27,703 nucleotides of DNA from Bacteroidales bacterium UBA1216 (GCA_002309255.1 DBXI01000068.1:19957-47659); one strand, 5' to 3'. Positions 7,126 through 17,303 are shown, numbered from the stretch's first letter. Numbers and translations are program-made. The notes: generated by a model from the sequence alone, not told the origin.

Positions 7126-10100
7126 TCGGAGAACACGAGGCGATACGTCGTGGCTGTAGTTAGGCTGTCGGCAATGTGCAGCCGCGGCTCGTGTACAGGA
7201 TCAGCCTGATCGCGCATCACGCACGGCGTCTGCCATACGTTGCGCAGACTGATGTCTGCATTGTCTGTTAGGCGCGTCACGCTCTGCAGGGTCTGCGTTC
7301 CGCCGGTTGGATCGATGCAGTAGTTGTAGTTCCATCCGCTCTGTGACGGTGTGACGGTGAGTAGATAGGTCTGCGCATCCTGCTTAACGAAGTTCAGCGG
7401 TTGGGCGGTATGGAGCGCCACAACACGGCCGTCGGAGATATACAACTGCTCCGGCATGTCGTTGATGTCGCCATCGTCATTCACCAGCCAGCCTGCGTTT
7501 GCCGGATTTGCGGCAGGCACGCTGATGCTGCGGATCATCTCGTGGATCGTCACGGTGTCGATAAGCGATAGGTCGGGGTTGTCGTACGAGGTGACATGCG
7601 TGGCTGTCACATCATAGGAGTTGAAGTGCCCGAGTAGCGTGCTCTCGAAGAACCACTGAGCATACGCCTGCGTGTGTGCCGGGATGGTGCCGAACGCCGT
7701 AGTGGTTGTGCCGCCGATGGGCAGCGATTTCTGTTTACCGTTCAGCATAGCGTATAGCATGCGGAAGTCTATGAGCAAGCCTTTCTTGTTATCCACTATC
7801 TCCGGCGATTTGGTCTGCATGTTCACGTTCTTCGCCTCGCCGTAGCCTATGTTGTTGATCAACAGTGCGAACTCGGCAGGCTGACTTTCCTCAACCACAT
7901 TCTCCGTCAGCGGATCATCGGCATATACATCGCGCTGCATGAAGTAAGTCATCTCCAGTAGCGGTGTCGGCCTAACGGTGAGCTGCACGGGATAGAGGTC
8001 ACGCGTCACGGTCAGTCCGCTGAACGGATCGGTGTACGTCAGCGTACCGCCGAACGACCATACCACATCGTGCTGCGGTGCTGCATGTACGGTCGGGATG
8101 AACAGGATGGTAGCCGTGCCTGTGGTATTGGCTGCTATTGTCCATCCGTCGGCAGAGCTCAATGTAGCTTCACCGCTCATGTCTGACAAGCCCTCCAGCG
8201 AGATCTGGAACTCGTGCGATGTAGCTTGCTCACCGCTCTCGGTGCTGCGTACATCCAAGTCAAGATGGATGTTGCTCATCGCCTCTGTCTCGTGACCGTT
8301 GAATACGGACAGTGTGCCGCGGAACGCCTGACGGGTCAGGGTCATCGTCTGACTGAACTGCAGACTGATTGAGGCGCAGACGCTGCCGGACTTGTTGTCA
8401 AGCTTATTGGCAAGGATCTTCAGCTCTTCGTTGAACATAACCCTTGTAGATGTATATCCCCAGTCCTGCGCCTTGGCTTCGCATGCGGCCATCCGGTTGG
8501 CGTAGAAGGATAAACTATCCGGATCAACGTAGTTGCTGTTCGTGGGCTGAATGCCTCGAACAAAGTTATACGTATTGTTGATGCGTTCAACCAGACTGTT
8601 CCAGTGCTCATCCGGCAGTGCGGCAGGACGAATGGCATTGAGGTTCGCTGTTTCCGGCGAGGTAGTGAGGGCAGTATGCCAGCCGGCCATCAAATCATCA
8701 ATCTCGGCGTTACTGCAATACTCCTTAACGGAATCGCAGATGATCAACTTCTTGTAGTTATCAAGGGCTTCGATCTCCTCGAGAACAACCAATGTTCTCG
8801 TCTTGAAGCGAGCCAGATATTCAGGTTCATCGGAATAGTCGAATGTATCCAAACCAGCCGAACGCCTTGGAGCATAAGCCGCATTTTCAGCTGTGTGGTT
8901 ACATGGCTGAACGAGCTCGTACAAGTCACGAGCAACATCCCCTATATCTCCTACCAATTCTTCTGCACCGGTTATCTCGCCAAGCCATTCTACCAAATCA
9001 TCAAATACATCGTTATCATTATCATTGCTATTAGCACAAGCTATTAAAGCACCAATGAGTGACGAATTGGCATCATAAGTCTGTCTGGCTGCATTGTAGC
9101 ATTTGACAGCTTCCGATCCTCGCTCGGCCAGGCTGTTGACTGCTTTGATAAAACGGAGCGTCTTGTCGCCCGGATAGAAATCGGCTGCCAGTTTCAGTAG
9201 GTCAAATCCCAACTTAGCCAGATCCAGCAGGAACTTGTTCTGGCAGGGTTCGCAGCCTTGATCTACTACAGTAGGCGTAGGATCTGATGGCGGAGTATAT
9301 GTGCCTGTTCCACCGGGCGTGATGCCTCCCGTGCTCGGTGGCCACGGGAACGGGATGGTGATGTGGATCTCCGGCAGTGGGATGTTCCAATCGTCATCTT
9401 CGTCAGGGGAGGGTGTAGGCAAGGTAGGCTTTTCGTCACAATTCTGATAGATGAGCGGCGTAGCGTACTGATGCCACTTGCGGTCAGTACCACAATCCCA
9501 GTAGTAGAGCGTGAGCATGTTGTCCTGGCACTCTAATATACTGTGCGGTGCAGCTCTTCCGGGAGCGTGGCTCTCCTTTTCCGCCACGCGTGTCACCTTG
9601 ACGGGAATCACTACCGACTGCTTGGCCTCCAGGTTGAACGGAGTGGAGTATGCGAGCGCCTCAAAGGTGAACGAGTTGCCTCCGCTGGGCAGGCTGATGG
9701 TTACATCCTCGGCGCGGATCAGTCCCTGGTTGGTGGCGGCCACGTTGTAGATGAGCGACTCACCCTCCGCCAGCTCGTCGGCTGCAATGCGCGTCGGAGC
9801 GTTCATCACCACAACAGGCTGCGGCACGCGGGTCTCGTAGTTCACCGTGGTCACGATCTCGTACGTATCCTCCACCGTTGTCTCCTCCACCGTCCAGCTC
9901 ACGGAGATCGCTTTGATACTCAGGTTAACCGTCAGACTGGTGGTCTGCTCGGGCTGCAGGAGGATGTTGTTGGTATAGGAGTCATGGTTATCCGCTGTGA
10001 CGCTCACGGTGTAGTATCCTTCGGGCAGCACTGCCTCGTAGATGCCCGCTGCATTGGTGTGTCCTTGCGTGATGACAGCCTTGGTGTAACTGTTCTTAAC

Positions 10101-13100
10101 AAGCACCTGCGCGCCCTCTACATGCGGGGCGCCTTCGGCGTAGTACGTGTTCTCATCGCACACATCCACATGCAGCGTGCCAGTGATGTCCGATACAGGC
10201 GTTATGGTGAACGGCAGCGACAGACCGTCACAGTTAGCCGGAGTGAGACCTATGTTACCTTTGACGGGCAGGTTCAGCTTGTCGGAGAACGATTCGGTGT
10301 TGAAGCGCAGCACCACCTCAGCGTACTCATCGGGTGCTATCGATGGGATGGTCAGCGACGATACGGACTCAATCCAATCCGGCAGACTGAGCTGGATATC
10401 ACCTGTTGCACCCAAGCCGGTGTTCTGTAGCATGAAGGTATAATCCATCGGTCGCTGTATGGATACGGATGCCGTTATTCTGTTCTCTGAACAAATGAGC
10501 TTGCCGCGCGGGTCACGGCTGTAGTAGTAGATCGTCTTCTCGGCTTGCAGTCCTTCGCTGGCGGCTATGTTCAGGTGTATGGTCTGCCAGTCATTGCCGG
10601 GCGTACTGACGTCGGAGTGCAGCGTGAAGCTTATGTTGCCGCTGCGTCCGCCATCCAGCGAGCTGATGTCCGTCAAGGTTATATGGCAGCCATCGGGCAC
10701 ATCGGTTGCCTCGGCATGGATGGAGCTAAGCGTGAGCGAACCAATGTTGCGCACGCTTATTCGGCCGTTGTAGTCAAAGCCCGTGTTGGCCATACAGGTT
10801 ATGTTGGCGGAGCTGACCTCCATGCCGTAGTAGTCGATGCCCACTATCTCTGTAGTGCTCCTCTCTGACGGATAGCAAGCGCCCAGTGCGAAGTGACCGT
10901 TCTGACCGTACTGCGGACGGAACACGGCAGTGAATGCACCGCTGTTGTCCGCTGTTACTTTGGTTGCCGTGCGGTAGCCGTTATTGACGGCATAGACCTC
11001 AACCACGGCGTTAGCCGCCTTGCTGCCGCCGAGCTGACCGGTCAGGATGACGCTGTCGCCTGGCATGCATACCATCTTTGACGCGTTCATGCTGAGCACT
11101 ACGAACGACGGTGTGGCTGTTATATACCGGTTGTCGGAGCGGTTGTTTGTGTGGACGATCTCCTTCACCTGCTTGTCTTCGTTCACGGTGGCGTACAGTG
11201 TGTATCTGCCCACATTCTCCGGCAGGGTGACCTCGGTGTTGAACGTTACGGATGAGTCAATCGGCAGGGTGGATGGCAGCGCAAACTGTGCAACGCGTGA
11301 GCCGGCAAAGTACAGGTTAACCGTTATACCTTTCGCCAATCCGGCGGCACCTTGGTTGTGTACGGTCACATCTACGTTCACTATCTCGCCTACTTCAGCC
11401 GTATCTTTGGCAATGGTCAGTGCGCTGATCACGGCATCCGGTAGGGTTTGGTCGATCACCATCGCGTAGCACTCGGCGGATACGAATCCCTCACATGCAG
11501 CGGAGAAGGTCACGGAGTGACTGTCCTCGCTTATGCCGTTGCGTTCCACGGCTACGGTGGTCTGTGCCTGACTCTCACCGGCAGGGATGGTCAGCGTGGC
11601 AGGGAACGACAGTCCGTCGGCATTATCCACGCTCAAGCTTACTACCAGTGCCGTATCGGTCGGTGTATTGCGGGATACGGTCAGTGTGGCGGCATCCGTC
11701 TTGCCCTCCAGCATCATCGTAGTGCTGGTGCGTAAGGTGAGGGTCGGCACATCATTGTCATGGATCGTGAGCCGAGCGGTGTCGAACGCGCAGGGCAGAT
11801 AAGCGTTGTTCACGCGTGCGTATATATCTACGGTTTGCGTACCCTCGCACATAGCGTTGTCGATAACACCTAATGTGGCAGTCAGCTCCGTCACGCCAGC
11901 GGCCATCTTCAGGCTTGATGAAGGGTAATTGATGCGCCCGTTTGAGTTATCGGACAGGCGGATGGTTATGCTCTTGTCCGTAACTGTCAGTCGCCGCACT
12001 GTGGCGGTGATGCAGCGTGCGCACTCGCCTTCGTTCACCTCATCTACCGACAGGGTCAGACTGATCTCCGGTGTATCATTATCAATGATGGCGAGCGTGT
12101 CGGAGGCCGTATTGCTGAACCGTGTGCCGCTGGCCTTCAGCTTGATGGTGATGATGTCGTGCATCGATGTGTTGTCCTTGGTGGCAACGGTCACGGTCAC
12201 CAAGGTGTCACCCGCCGGCAGAATGACGGAGGAGGGGAAGTTACTCAGGTAACTGCTGCCATCGTTCACGGACAACCGAATGGTCTCATCCGCAGGCAGC
12301 GCGTACGATGAGCGAATAGTAAGCACGGTGCTCTCTGACTCAATGACGGTGTCTCTGTCCAGCGTAGCCGTCAGAACGGGGTATGTAGTTTTGATGACAT
12401 GCAACTTGAGCTCATTGATGGAATCACAGCCCGTAAGTGTGGATTGCACGGTGTCGTAGTATGAGTAGTCTCCTGCTGACGGATAGAGGATAGTGCGTCC
12501 GTGCCATTCGAGCTGCTGTGCATTGGTCATGGTGTCGTAATCCGAAACCACGCGTATGGGCTCGATTACGTTCAGAGTGAGCAGCGTTACGGAGTCGTAG
12601 TCGGCAGTGGTAATGGTATTTGCATATAAGCCGGATGCTTGCAGATTGCGGTCTCCAAATGCATATGTGTCGTTCAGACAGATTGTTGCCGATGTGTTGC
12701 CTACATGGCTCAATGTCCTGCCGTACAGACTGATAGACTGTATGTAGAACCGCTTGTATGCGTCCTGCACCTCAATGGTAAGCTCGTCCGTCCAACCCAA
12801 ACTATCAACACGTATAGCGCTGAAGTTCGATGATGCCAGTTCGATGACACTACCATTCAGTACTATGTTCGACTGATCGCTGCCATACCGTGCAGCGCGC
12901 AGCACCATACTGTCCACCACCAGCGGAATAGCCAGTCTGATCTTCATCTTACCGCCGGCTGAAGATGCGCCGAATTTGGCACCATAGCCCGTGTCGTCAA
13001 CTGTCTTGCCCGGATAGACTCTATATACATCCGTTACGGCGCTCGCATAGCCTGCAGTCATGGGCGTGAAGACGTTGGTCGGATCGTTTAGGTACATTGT

Positions 13101-16100
13101 GCCGCTATCATATGTCTCGTCTGCTGACCTGAACTGCAGATCGTAACTGCAGTTCGTCATCCGGTCGGAGCAGTCATCTACATGCAGGTTATATGCCACA
13201 ACCGAGTCACCGCCAACGGATGAGATATACGTATGCCGGAACTGGTAGTCGCCGGCTTTCCATTTCACTTCGTTGTCGTAGTAGTATCTGAAGCCGGCAC
13301 AAATGGTGTCGTAAACGGTCGTGTCTATCACCTGGCATACGTTGGTGCAGATGTAGTTGATGGTAGTGAGGTTGCCATGACCGTATGTCACATCCGTCTC
13401 GATGGAGTAGACGCCGTTGTTCACGTACTTGTGATCCTCGGTCTGCTGACTACTGCTACCGTTGTTCCATATGATGTTCCATGTCGGTTTGATGGCGCCA
13501 TACTCATCGGGAACAATGAACTTGTACAACCTCTCGGTGAATGCCGTAGCCTTGTTTCCCGGCCAGCCGTCGGTCATCTGCCCTGTTTCGTCATCCCACA
13601 AGTAGCAGTGGATGTTGTCACCCTGCCAGTTATCGGGCTTGATGAAATATACTGACCGTTCATTCTCGCTGGCAAGACACAGGCGATATACCACGGTATC
13701 GATTGGCACGCATACGGCGGTCAAACTGTTCACGTTCTCGTTGATGGTGATAGTGCGCGGGTTCTCGGTGTTGAAATCGCTCCAGTAGGAGAACACGTAC
13801 CCATCGTCAGGATTAACAGTCACGGTTGCCTGTTCGCCTATGTACCCTGCTATAGTGTCGATATCCGTAGTGCCGTGGGTTGCCGAGATGGATACACCTG
13901 CCTTGGCGCGTATGGTAAGCGCTACAGTTGCGTGGGCATAATCGGGTAGGATGGCTATCCGCACATTCGTCAGCACACGGCTGTCCGACTGCTGCAGGTT
14001 GCCTGCTGCTGGATAACCCATCACCATACTCGTGGCGGCGTTCCACCTATCAGACTGATAGTTAGCGCCGAACTCCGCCAACCATGTGCCGCATACGATC
14101 TTCAAATCATTGCTCCACTCCGGCAACTCCAATATAAGCGAGTCGGAGGTGGCTGAGCGGGTGAACTTGTAGGTGTCGCTGATCGTCCAATCGTTGTTCG
14201 TGCCTACCAGATACCAGTCCTCTTCCGTGAAATACTCTTCGCCAGACACCATTGTCAACATCAAACTACAGTTTGTGTTCTCAGTCAGGGTGAACACAGC
14301 ATTGCGGTAGTGAGCCAGAGGGTTGGCGAAAGCTAAGTTTTCCGGGTGCGTGCCGGAAGCATTGGTCTGAGTCATGGTGTACGGGGTACCCGGTGTGAGG
14401 CCGTACACGCTGCTGTTGGCACCCCATTGGTGATCCCAACTATTGTCGATCACCACCTTGAAGGCACCTGCGATATCCGGCACACTGGCTTTCATCACGC
14501 CACCAATGGGCGCAAATGCTATCGCACTGTCCAACGACCAACTGCCAGCAAAACCTCCTACTAAGCTCATCGGGGAGTCGAAGTTGCCGCAACCCGAATC
14601 ATTCACGCCGCAATCGGTGAACCAGCGTTGAACAATATTCGACGATGCTGCACCCTTTAATTGGAAGTTATCCACGCGTGCGTTGGAATTAGTGTTGGTG
14701 TTTGTGATCGTCAAGTCAAAGTACGCCACGCCGGAGTTGATAACCGTGCAGGTGGCAACCTCGTCTTTTATGGTTATGGTACCTACCGTTATTCCTGATG
14801 TCGTGGAGGCTGCACTCAGGCCGGATGTTCTGTTAGTCTTAAACGTCAGAGTCATCGCAGTGGCACCGTTAGCCGGTATGCCGGATATAGTGAATGATCC
14901 GTTGCTCTTGGCTACCAATAGTTCCGGTGATGCGCCTGTTGCCAGATTTTCATTATATATAATGCTCTTGCTTGAACTGCTGCCATTGGATATGGTGTAG
15001 GTAATTGTGTCGTCGCCCAGAATAGTTGTACCTTGGTGGCTACCTGCTATCTTACCCGATGGCACAGCACCTGCACTGTATCCGCTGAAATCCTCTGCCC
15101 AGAGTACGGCATCTGACCCCATGTTCGTCACTACTGCGTAGTACACCGCATCGCCTGTTACTATCGTGCCTGCTTCCACCAGGGTGGGAGCTATCGTGTC
15201 GTTGTAATCAGCAGTGCTGATCCAGCCAACAAACGTCTTGCCTACACTCTGTTTCGCGGTGGGGGTTGGCAGTACCAGTGGTTGACCGGCAAAATGATAG
15301 GTGGTTATAGCGGCTTCGCCGCATACCATCCATGTCATGATGTGCGCTGGGGTCAACGTGTAATTACAGCCGTCATCCGTTGTGAAGGTGAACGTAACGG
15401 CGTATAAACCGGATTGCGGGACGGTCAGTACATAACTGTACTCGTTGTCGGGGTACTGCTTAACGTGCCAGGAGTGGTTTGCGATGACCTTGTAATAGTA
15501 TTCCTTGCCGGTTTGCAGTACGACGGAGTCGATCGTATATGTCCATGTGCCGTTCTGCTGCTGCGTCATGTTCGTGCGCTCGTCCTCGGCTATCCAATGT
15601 GCGCCGACCAGTGCGGAGTCCCCGACAACGCTGTATGCTGTTACAGGTACGTCTCCGCCGAAGTCGCCCGTTACGCAAAGTTTGCCTTCAACCACCTTGA
15701 TCTTGACCAGGCCGTCATGAGCCAGTTTGAACATCACATTGTTCGTTCCACCATCGTACAGGCTGTCGGAAGAGCATGCGGTATCCAAATCGGCAAAGCC
15801 AAGCTCATTGTCCCAGCCTGTGTTCTGCGGCAGGACTTTGAACTCATACACGTTAGCCGGCAGGTCGAGCACTACGCTATCGCCATCCATCAGCAGAGCA
15901 TTCTCGAAGGGTGGGATGGGTAAGCCGCCACCTACCAGGTAGTAGTGCTGAACAAAAGGCGGATACACTACATCCAGATCATTGCTTTCATATGTCCATC
16001 GGAACGTATAGCTGCCCGCTTGATCTACCACCAGCTTCATGTTGTCGCCGTTGTAGGTTATGCTGTGTGCTAACGGCCAATCACGATGCACAGTGTACCG

Positions 16101-17303
16101 ACCGCTGTTGCCGTCCAGTGCCAGCCAGTTGCCGTCCTCTACAATCTTGAACTCATACTCTCCAGCTTCCAGATCGACAGTCACGCTACCCGTCAGGTTG
16201 CCCGCTTCCGGCACGAACAGCGGAGCATTGGGGATGCTCCACGCACCCAAAGCCTCACAGCTGCCGACTAAATAGCAGTTCGGCGGTGTCGGCACGGATT
16301 CAGTGATCGTGATGTCACGTATGGTGATAACCGTTCCGGCTGAAGCATAACCGAAGTCAAAGACTATCTTGCCGTTGCTGCTGTGTCCGGCAGACGGCTC
16401 GCTAACAAACGTATAGGGTTGACCTGCCTGCAGATTGATGGTAGTGACGTACGCTATCTCGTAGTTGTCGAACATCTTCAGTGTCACGTTGCTGACATCA
16501 GCTGTGGCGGTGAAGGTGGCGGATATGGTATATAGCCTGGCTTCTGACAGTTCTGTCAGCCCTGTCTCGAGGAACAGCTGCGCTTTCCATTGCGCATCCT
16601 TGTCCTGCGCTATTCGCACCGTTGCCACACCGGTCAAGGCGTTATATGAGGCACTACTCTCGGTCTCTTCATTCCAATTAGCATCACCAAACCACGAGAT
16701 GGCTGTAACGGCGGCATGAACGAATAGGTTGTTCTCATCCTGCTCCAGCTCCTCGGGGTTGGCCAGGATGTTCGTGAACGATAACCATCCGTCTGCTGCC
16801 TTGTAGGTATCAACCGATGCCGAAGGGACATACACGGGTATGGAGGTGTTGACATCGGTGAAGGCGTAGGCGCCACAAGTGGGTGGAGTGAGGGCGTCGC
16901 AGAAGATGCTGTCCAGGTTGGTGCACAAGTAGAAGGCGTACGAGCCGATGTGTGTTATGCCTTGTGCGATACGCACACAGCGGATATCTGCCCTTTGGGC
17001 ATCCCACGGGGCATACGTCTCGCCGCGTGCTTTACGCTGAGCGGACTGCGCCCGATGTGGTGCGGGAACAGGGTCGTCAAACACGCCCTCGCCGGAGTCG
17101 TAAAAGTCATAATCCGCCATGGCACCCGTGCCGCTGATGGTCATCACGCCATCGCAGCTGAGCTCCCACGTCAGGTTGCTGCCGCTTGCGCCGCATGTGC
17201 CGGTTGCAGGGGTGCATGTGCCCTGCGAATCATCCGCCCACAGCAGGGTGGAGAAGAGTATGGTAGCAATAAGTGTAAGTGACTTTTTCATAGCGTTCCT
17301 CAT
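5817..17303 (-). CDS. Giant secreted multidomain protein with glycan-binding-like domains, 3828 aa
   Basis: Second operon gene. Its first ATG overlaps the upstream stop (ATGA), but the Met at residue 5 (17291), with AGGAA just before it, gives a better signal peptide (MKKSLTLIATILFSTLLWA). Approximate order: header module and one LRR (28-185); CBM4_9-like jelly roll (191-338); SusE/F-like beta domains (339-725); two further beta domains (735-1130); bacterial repeat with WSDFNTENPR (1133-1200); CBM26-like domain with NWQGDNIHCYLWDDE, WPG and NNGSSSQQT (1215-1305); CDSI-type units near 1310-1640; three Calx-beta-like repeats (1640-1955); CARDB-like domain (1959-2065); Ig-like domains; carboxypeptidase-regulatory-like domain (2375-2465); proline-rich linker (2625-2688); helical region (2688-2970); more Ig-like domains; shared C-terminal module (3394-3828) ending YILRDGKIYSVTGVRVQ. 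A surface glycan-binding or scaffold role is inferred; domain names are by eye. Confidence 0.9.
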   Translation of the reverse strand: MRNAMKKSLTLIATILFSTLLWADDSQGTCTPATGTCGASGSNLTWELSCDGVMTISGTGAMADYDFYDSGEGVFDDPVPAPHRAQSAQRKARGETYAPWDAQRADIRCVRIAQGITHIGSYAFYLCTNLDSIFCDALTPPTCGAYAFTDVNTSIPVYVPSASVDTYKAADGWLSFTNILANPEELEQDENNLFVHAAVTAISWFGDANWNEETESSASYNALTGVATVRIAQDKDAQWKAQLFLETGLTELSEARLYTISATFTATADVSNVTLKMFDNYEIAYVTTINLQAGQPYTFVSEPSAGHSSNGKIVFDFGYASAGTVITIRDITITESVPTPPNCYLVGSCEALGAWSIPNAPLFVPEAGNLTGSVTVDLEAGEYEFKIVEDGNWLALDGNSGRYTVHRDWPLAHSITYNGDNMKLVVDQAGSYTFRWTYESNDLDVVYPPFVQHYYLVGGGLPIPPFENALLMDGDSVVLDLPANVYEFKVLPQNTGWDNELGFADLDTACSSDSLYDGGTNNVMFKLAHDGLVKIKVVEGKLCVTGDFGGDVPVTAYSVVGDSALVGAHWIAEDERTNMTQQQNGTWTYTIDSVVLQTGKEYYYKVIANHSWHVKQYPDNEYSYVLTVPQSGLYAVTFTFTTDDGCNYTLTPAHIMTWMVCGEAAITTYHFAGQPLVLPTPTAKQSVGKTFVGWISTADYNDTIAPTLVEAGTIVTGDAVYYAVVTNMGSDAVLWAEDFSGYSAGAVPSGKIAGSHQGTTILGDDTITYTISNGSSSSKSIIYNENLATGASPELLVAKSNGSFTISGIPANGATAMTLTFKTNRTSGLSAASTTSGITVGTITIKDEVATCTVINSGVAYFDLTITNTNTNSNARVDNFQLKGAASSNIVQRWFTDCGVNDSGCGNFDSPMSLVGGFAGSWSLDSAIAFAPIGGVMKASVPDIAGAFKVVIDNSWDHQWGANSSVYGLTPGTPYTMTQTNASGTHPENLAFANPLAHYRNAVFTLTENTNCSLMLTMVSGEEYFTEEDWYLVGTNNDWTISDTYKFTRSATSDSLILELPEWSNDLKIVCGTWLAEFGANYQSDRWNAATSMVMGYPAAGNLQQSDSRVLTNVRIAILPDYAHATVALTIRAKAGVSISATHGTTDIDTIAGYIGEQATVTVNPDDGYVFSYWSDFNTENPRTITINENVNSLTAVCVPIDTVVYRLCLASENERSVYFIKPDNWQGDNIHCYLWDDETGQMTDGWPGNKATAFTERLYKFIVPDEYGAIKPTWNIIWNNGSSSQQTEDHKYVNNGVYSIETDVTYGHGNLTTINYICTNVCQVIDTTVYDTICAGFRYYYDNEVKWKAGDYQFRHTYISSVGGDSVVAYNLHVDDCSDRMTNCSYDLQFRSADETYDSGTMYLNDPTNVFTPMTAGYASAVTDVYRVYPGKTVDDTGYGAKFGASSAGGKMKIRLAIPLVVDSMVLRAARYGSDQSNIVLNGSVIELASSNFSAIRVDSLGWTDELTIEVQDAYKRFYIQSISLYGRTLSHVGNTSATICLNDTYAFGDRNLQASGLYANTITTADYDSVTLLTLNVIEPIRVVSDYDTMTNAQQLEWHGRTILYPSAGDYSYYDTVQSTLTGCDSINELKLHVIKTTYPVLTATLDRDTVIESESTVLTIRSSYALPADETIRLSVNDGSSYLSNFPSSVILPAGDTLVTVTVATKDNTSMHDIITIKLKASGTRFSNTASDTLAIIDNDTPEISLTLSVDEVNEGECARCITATVRRLTVTDKSITIRLSDNSNGRINYPSSSLKMAAGVTELTATLGVIDNAMCEGTQTVDIYARVNNAYLPCAFDTARLTIHDNDVPTLTLRTSTTMMLEGKTDAATLTVSRNTPTDTALVVSLSVDNADGLSFPATLTIPAGESQAQTTVAVERNGISEDSHSVTFSAACEGFVSAECYAMVIDQTLPDAVISALTIAKDTAEVGEIVNVDVTVHNQGAAGLAKGITVNLYFAGSRVAQFALPSTLPIDSSVTFNTEVTLPENVGRYTLYATVNEDKQVKEIVHTNNRSDNRYITATPSFVVLSMNASKMVCMPGDSVILTGQLGGSKAANAVVEVYAVNNGYRTATKVTADNSGAFTAVFRPQYGQNGHFALGACYPSERSTTEIVGIDYYGMEVSSANITCMANTGFDYNGRISVRNIGSLTLSSIHAEATDVPDGCHITLTDISSLDGGRSGNISFTLHSDVSTPGNDWQTIHLNIAASEGLQAEKTIYYYSRDPRGKLICSENRITASVSIQRPMDYTFMLQNTGLGATGDIQLSLPDWIESVSSLTIPSIAPDEYAEVVLRFNTESFSDKLNLPVKGNIGLTPANCDGLSLPFTITPVSDITGTLHVDVCDENTYYAEGAPHVEGAQVLVKNSYTKAVITQGHTNAAGIYEAVLPEGYYTVSVTADNHDSYTNNILLQPEQTTSLTVNLSIKAISVSWTVEETTVEDTYEIVTTVNYETRVPQPVVVMNAPTRIAADELAEGESLIYNVAATNQGLIRAEDVTISLPSGGNSFTFEALAYSTPFNLEAKQSVVIPVKVTRVAEKESHAPGRAAPHSILECQDNMLTLYYWDCGTDRKWHQYATPLIYQNCDEKPTLPTPSPDEDDDWNIPLPEIHITIPFPWPPSTGGITPGGTGTYTPPSDPTPTVVDQGCEPCQNKFLLDLAKLGFDLLKLAADFYPGDKTLRFIKAVNSLAERGSEAVKCYNAARQTYDANSSLIGALIACANSNDNDNDVFDDLVEWLGEITGAEELVGDIGDVARDLYELVQPCNHTAENAAYAPRRSAGLDTFDYSDEPEYLARFKTRTLVVLEEIEALDNYKKLIICDSVKEYCSNAEIDDLMAGWHTALTTSPETANLNAIRPAALPDEHWNSLVERINNTYNFVRGIQPTNSNYVDPDSLSFYANRMAACEAKAQDWGYTSTRVMFNEELKILANKLDNKSGSVCASISLQFSQTMTLTRQAFRGTLSVFNGHETEAMSNIHLDLDVRSTESGEQATSHEFQISLEGLSDMSGEATLSSADGWTIAANTTGTATILFIPTVHAAPQHDVVWSFGGTLTYTDPFSGLTVTRDLYPVQLTVRPTPLLEMTYFMQRDVYADDPLTENVVEESQPAEFALLINNIGYGEAKNVNMQTKSPEIVDNKKGLLIDFRMLYAMLNGKQKSLPIGGTTTTAFGTIPAHTQAYAQWFFESTLLGHFNSYDVTATHVTSYDNPDLSLIDTVTIHEMIRSISVPAANPANAGWLVNDDGDINDMPEQLYISDGRVVALHTAQPLNFVKQDAQTYLLTVTPSQSGWNYNYCIDPTGGTQTLQSVTRLTDNADISLRNVWQTPCVMRDQADPVHEPRLHIADSLTTATTYRLVFSEPETVIVTDAQDASSLPLSARTDVTVTPTGHLTIDQPTTINSLTLQYAADGRAQLTGISNLTAGTVDMVLTIHAVRQWFAFAVPFDVHVKTGIRIEGASLAARYGYDYIIEAYDGMQRATTQDGWQRIDSLATLHAGKLYMLYAAGATTWRFTAADPAALSEATTLAIAANLSADGDHHSGWNGVANTWWSNATAALDEVTYATLYNNIFRVYSVVPMTDHTFAPAEPFFAQAVADDRITFAAPDAASAPWRRTAAGTSGVYTLALSDEAHSFTDKAYITIDADKADKYIIGRDLEKMQAAAPAVPQLWLEAYGMHLAAHELPLGESTRTIPVGLYAPAEGNYSLSLTGVPASLTVQLTKDEVPVWDIAQSIVLLPLSQGDNSGYALSVSRAPQVATDIQQSDTDTAAAVHKFIHDDQLYILRDGKIYSVTGVRVQ
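8400..9430 (-). other. Proline-rich linker and unrecognised helical domain inside the 3828-aa protein
   Basis: Residues 2625-2688 are rich in proline, aspartate and glycine (PTPSPDEDDDWNIPLPE, IPFPWPPSTGG). From CEPCQNKFLLDLAKLGFDLL onward about 280 residues are predicted by eye to be mostly helical (KTLRFIKAVNSLAERGSEAV, DDLVEWLGEITGAEELV, DLYELVQPC), with several scattered cysteines. Everything else in this protein looks like beta structure. I do not recognise the family. Confidence 0.6.
11430..12390 (-). other. Three Calx-beta-like repeats in the 3828-aa protein
   Basis: Three consecutive units of about 105 residues share the pattern (V.E....TLTI.R) ...ADE.I.LS.....G....P....PAG.....T.....ND......T I..ND. 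The IIDNDTPEISL and IHDNDVPTLTL junctions mark unit borders. Calx-beta domains often bind calcium through acidic loop residues, which would suit a rigid calcium-dependent rod at the surface. Confidence 0.7.
13395..13660 (-). other. CBM26-like starch-binding module in the 3828-aa protein
   Basis: Residues of about 1215-1303 read VYFIKPDNWQGDNIHCYLWD, then GWPGNKA, KFIVPDEYG, WNIIWNNGSSSQQT and NNGVYSI. The succession W....Y.WD, WPG, then iiWNNG..QT is the signature of family 26 carbohydrate-binding modules. The aromatic residues W, Y and W that usually stack on glucan are present. Assigned by eye without a profile search. Confidence 0.6.

Noticed and set aside
9543..10430. 295-codon plus-strand open frame
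   Set aside because: It is antisense to the 3828-residue gene, whose domains continue unbroken through this stretch. The translated product has no recognisable family and looks like a shadow of GC-rich coding sequence.
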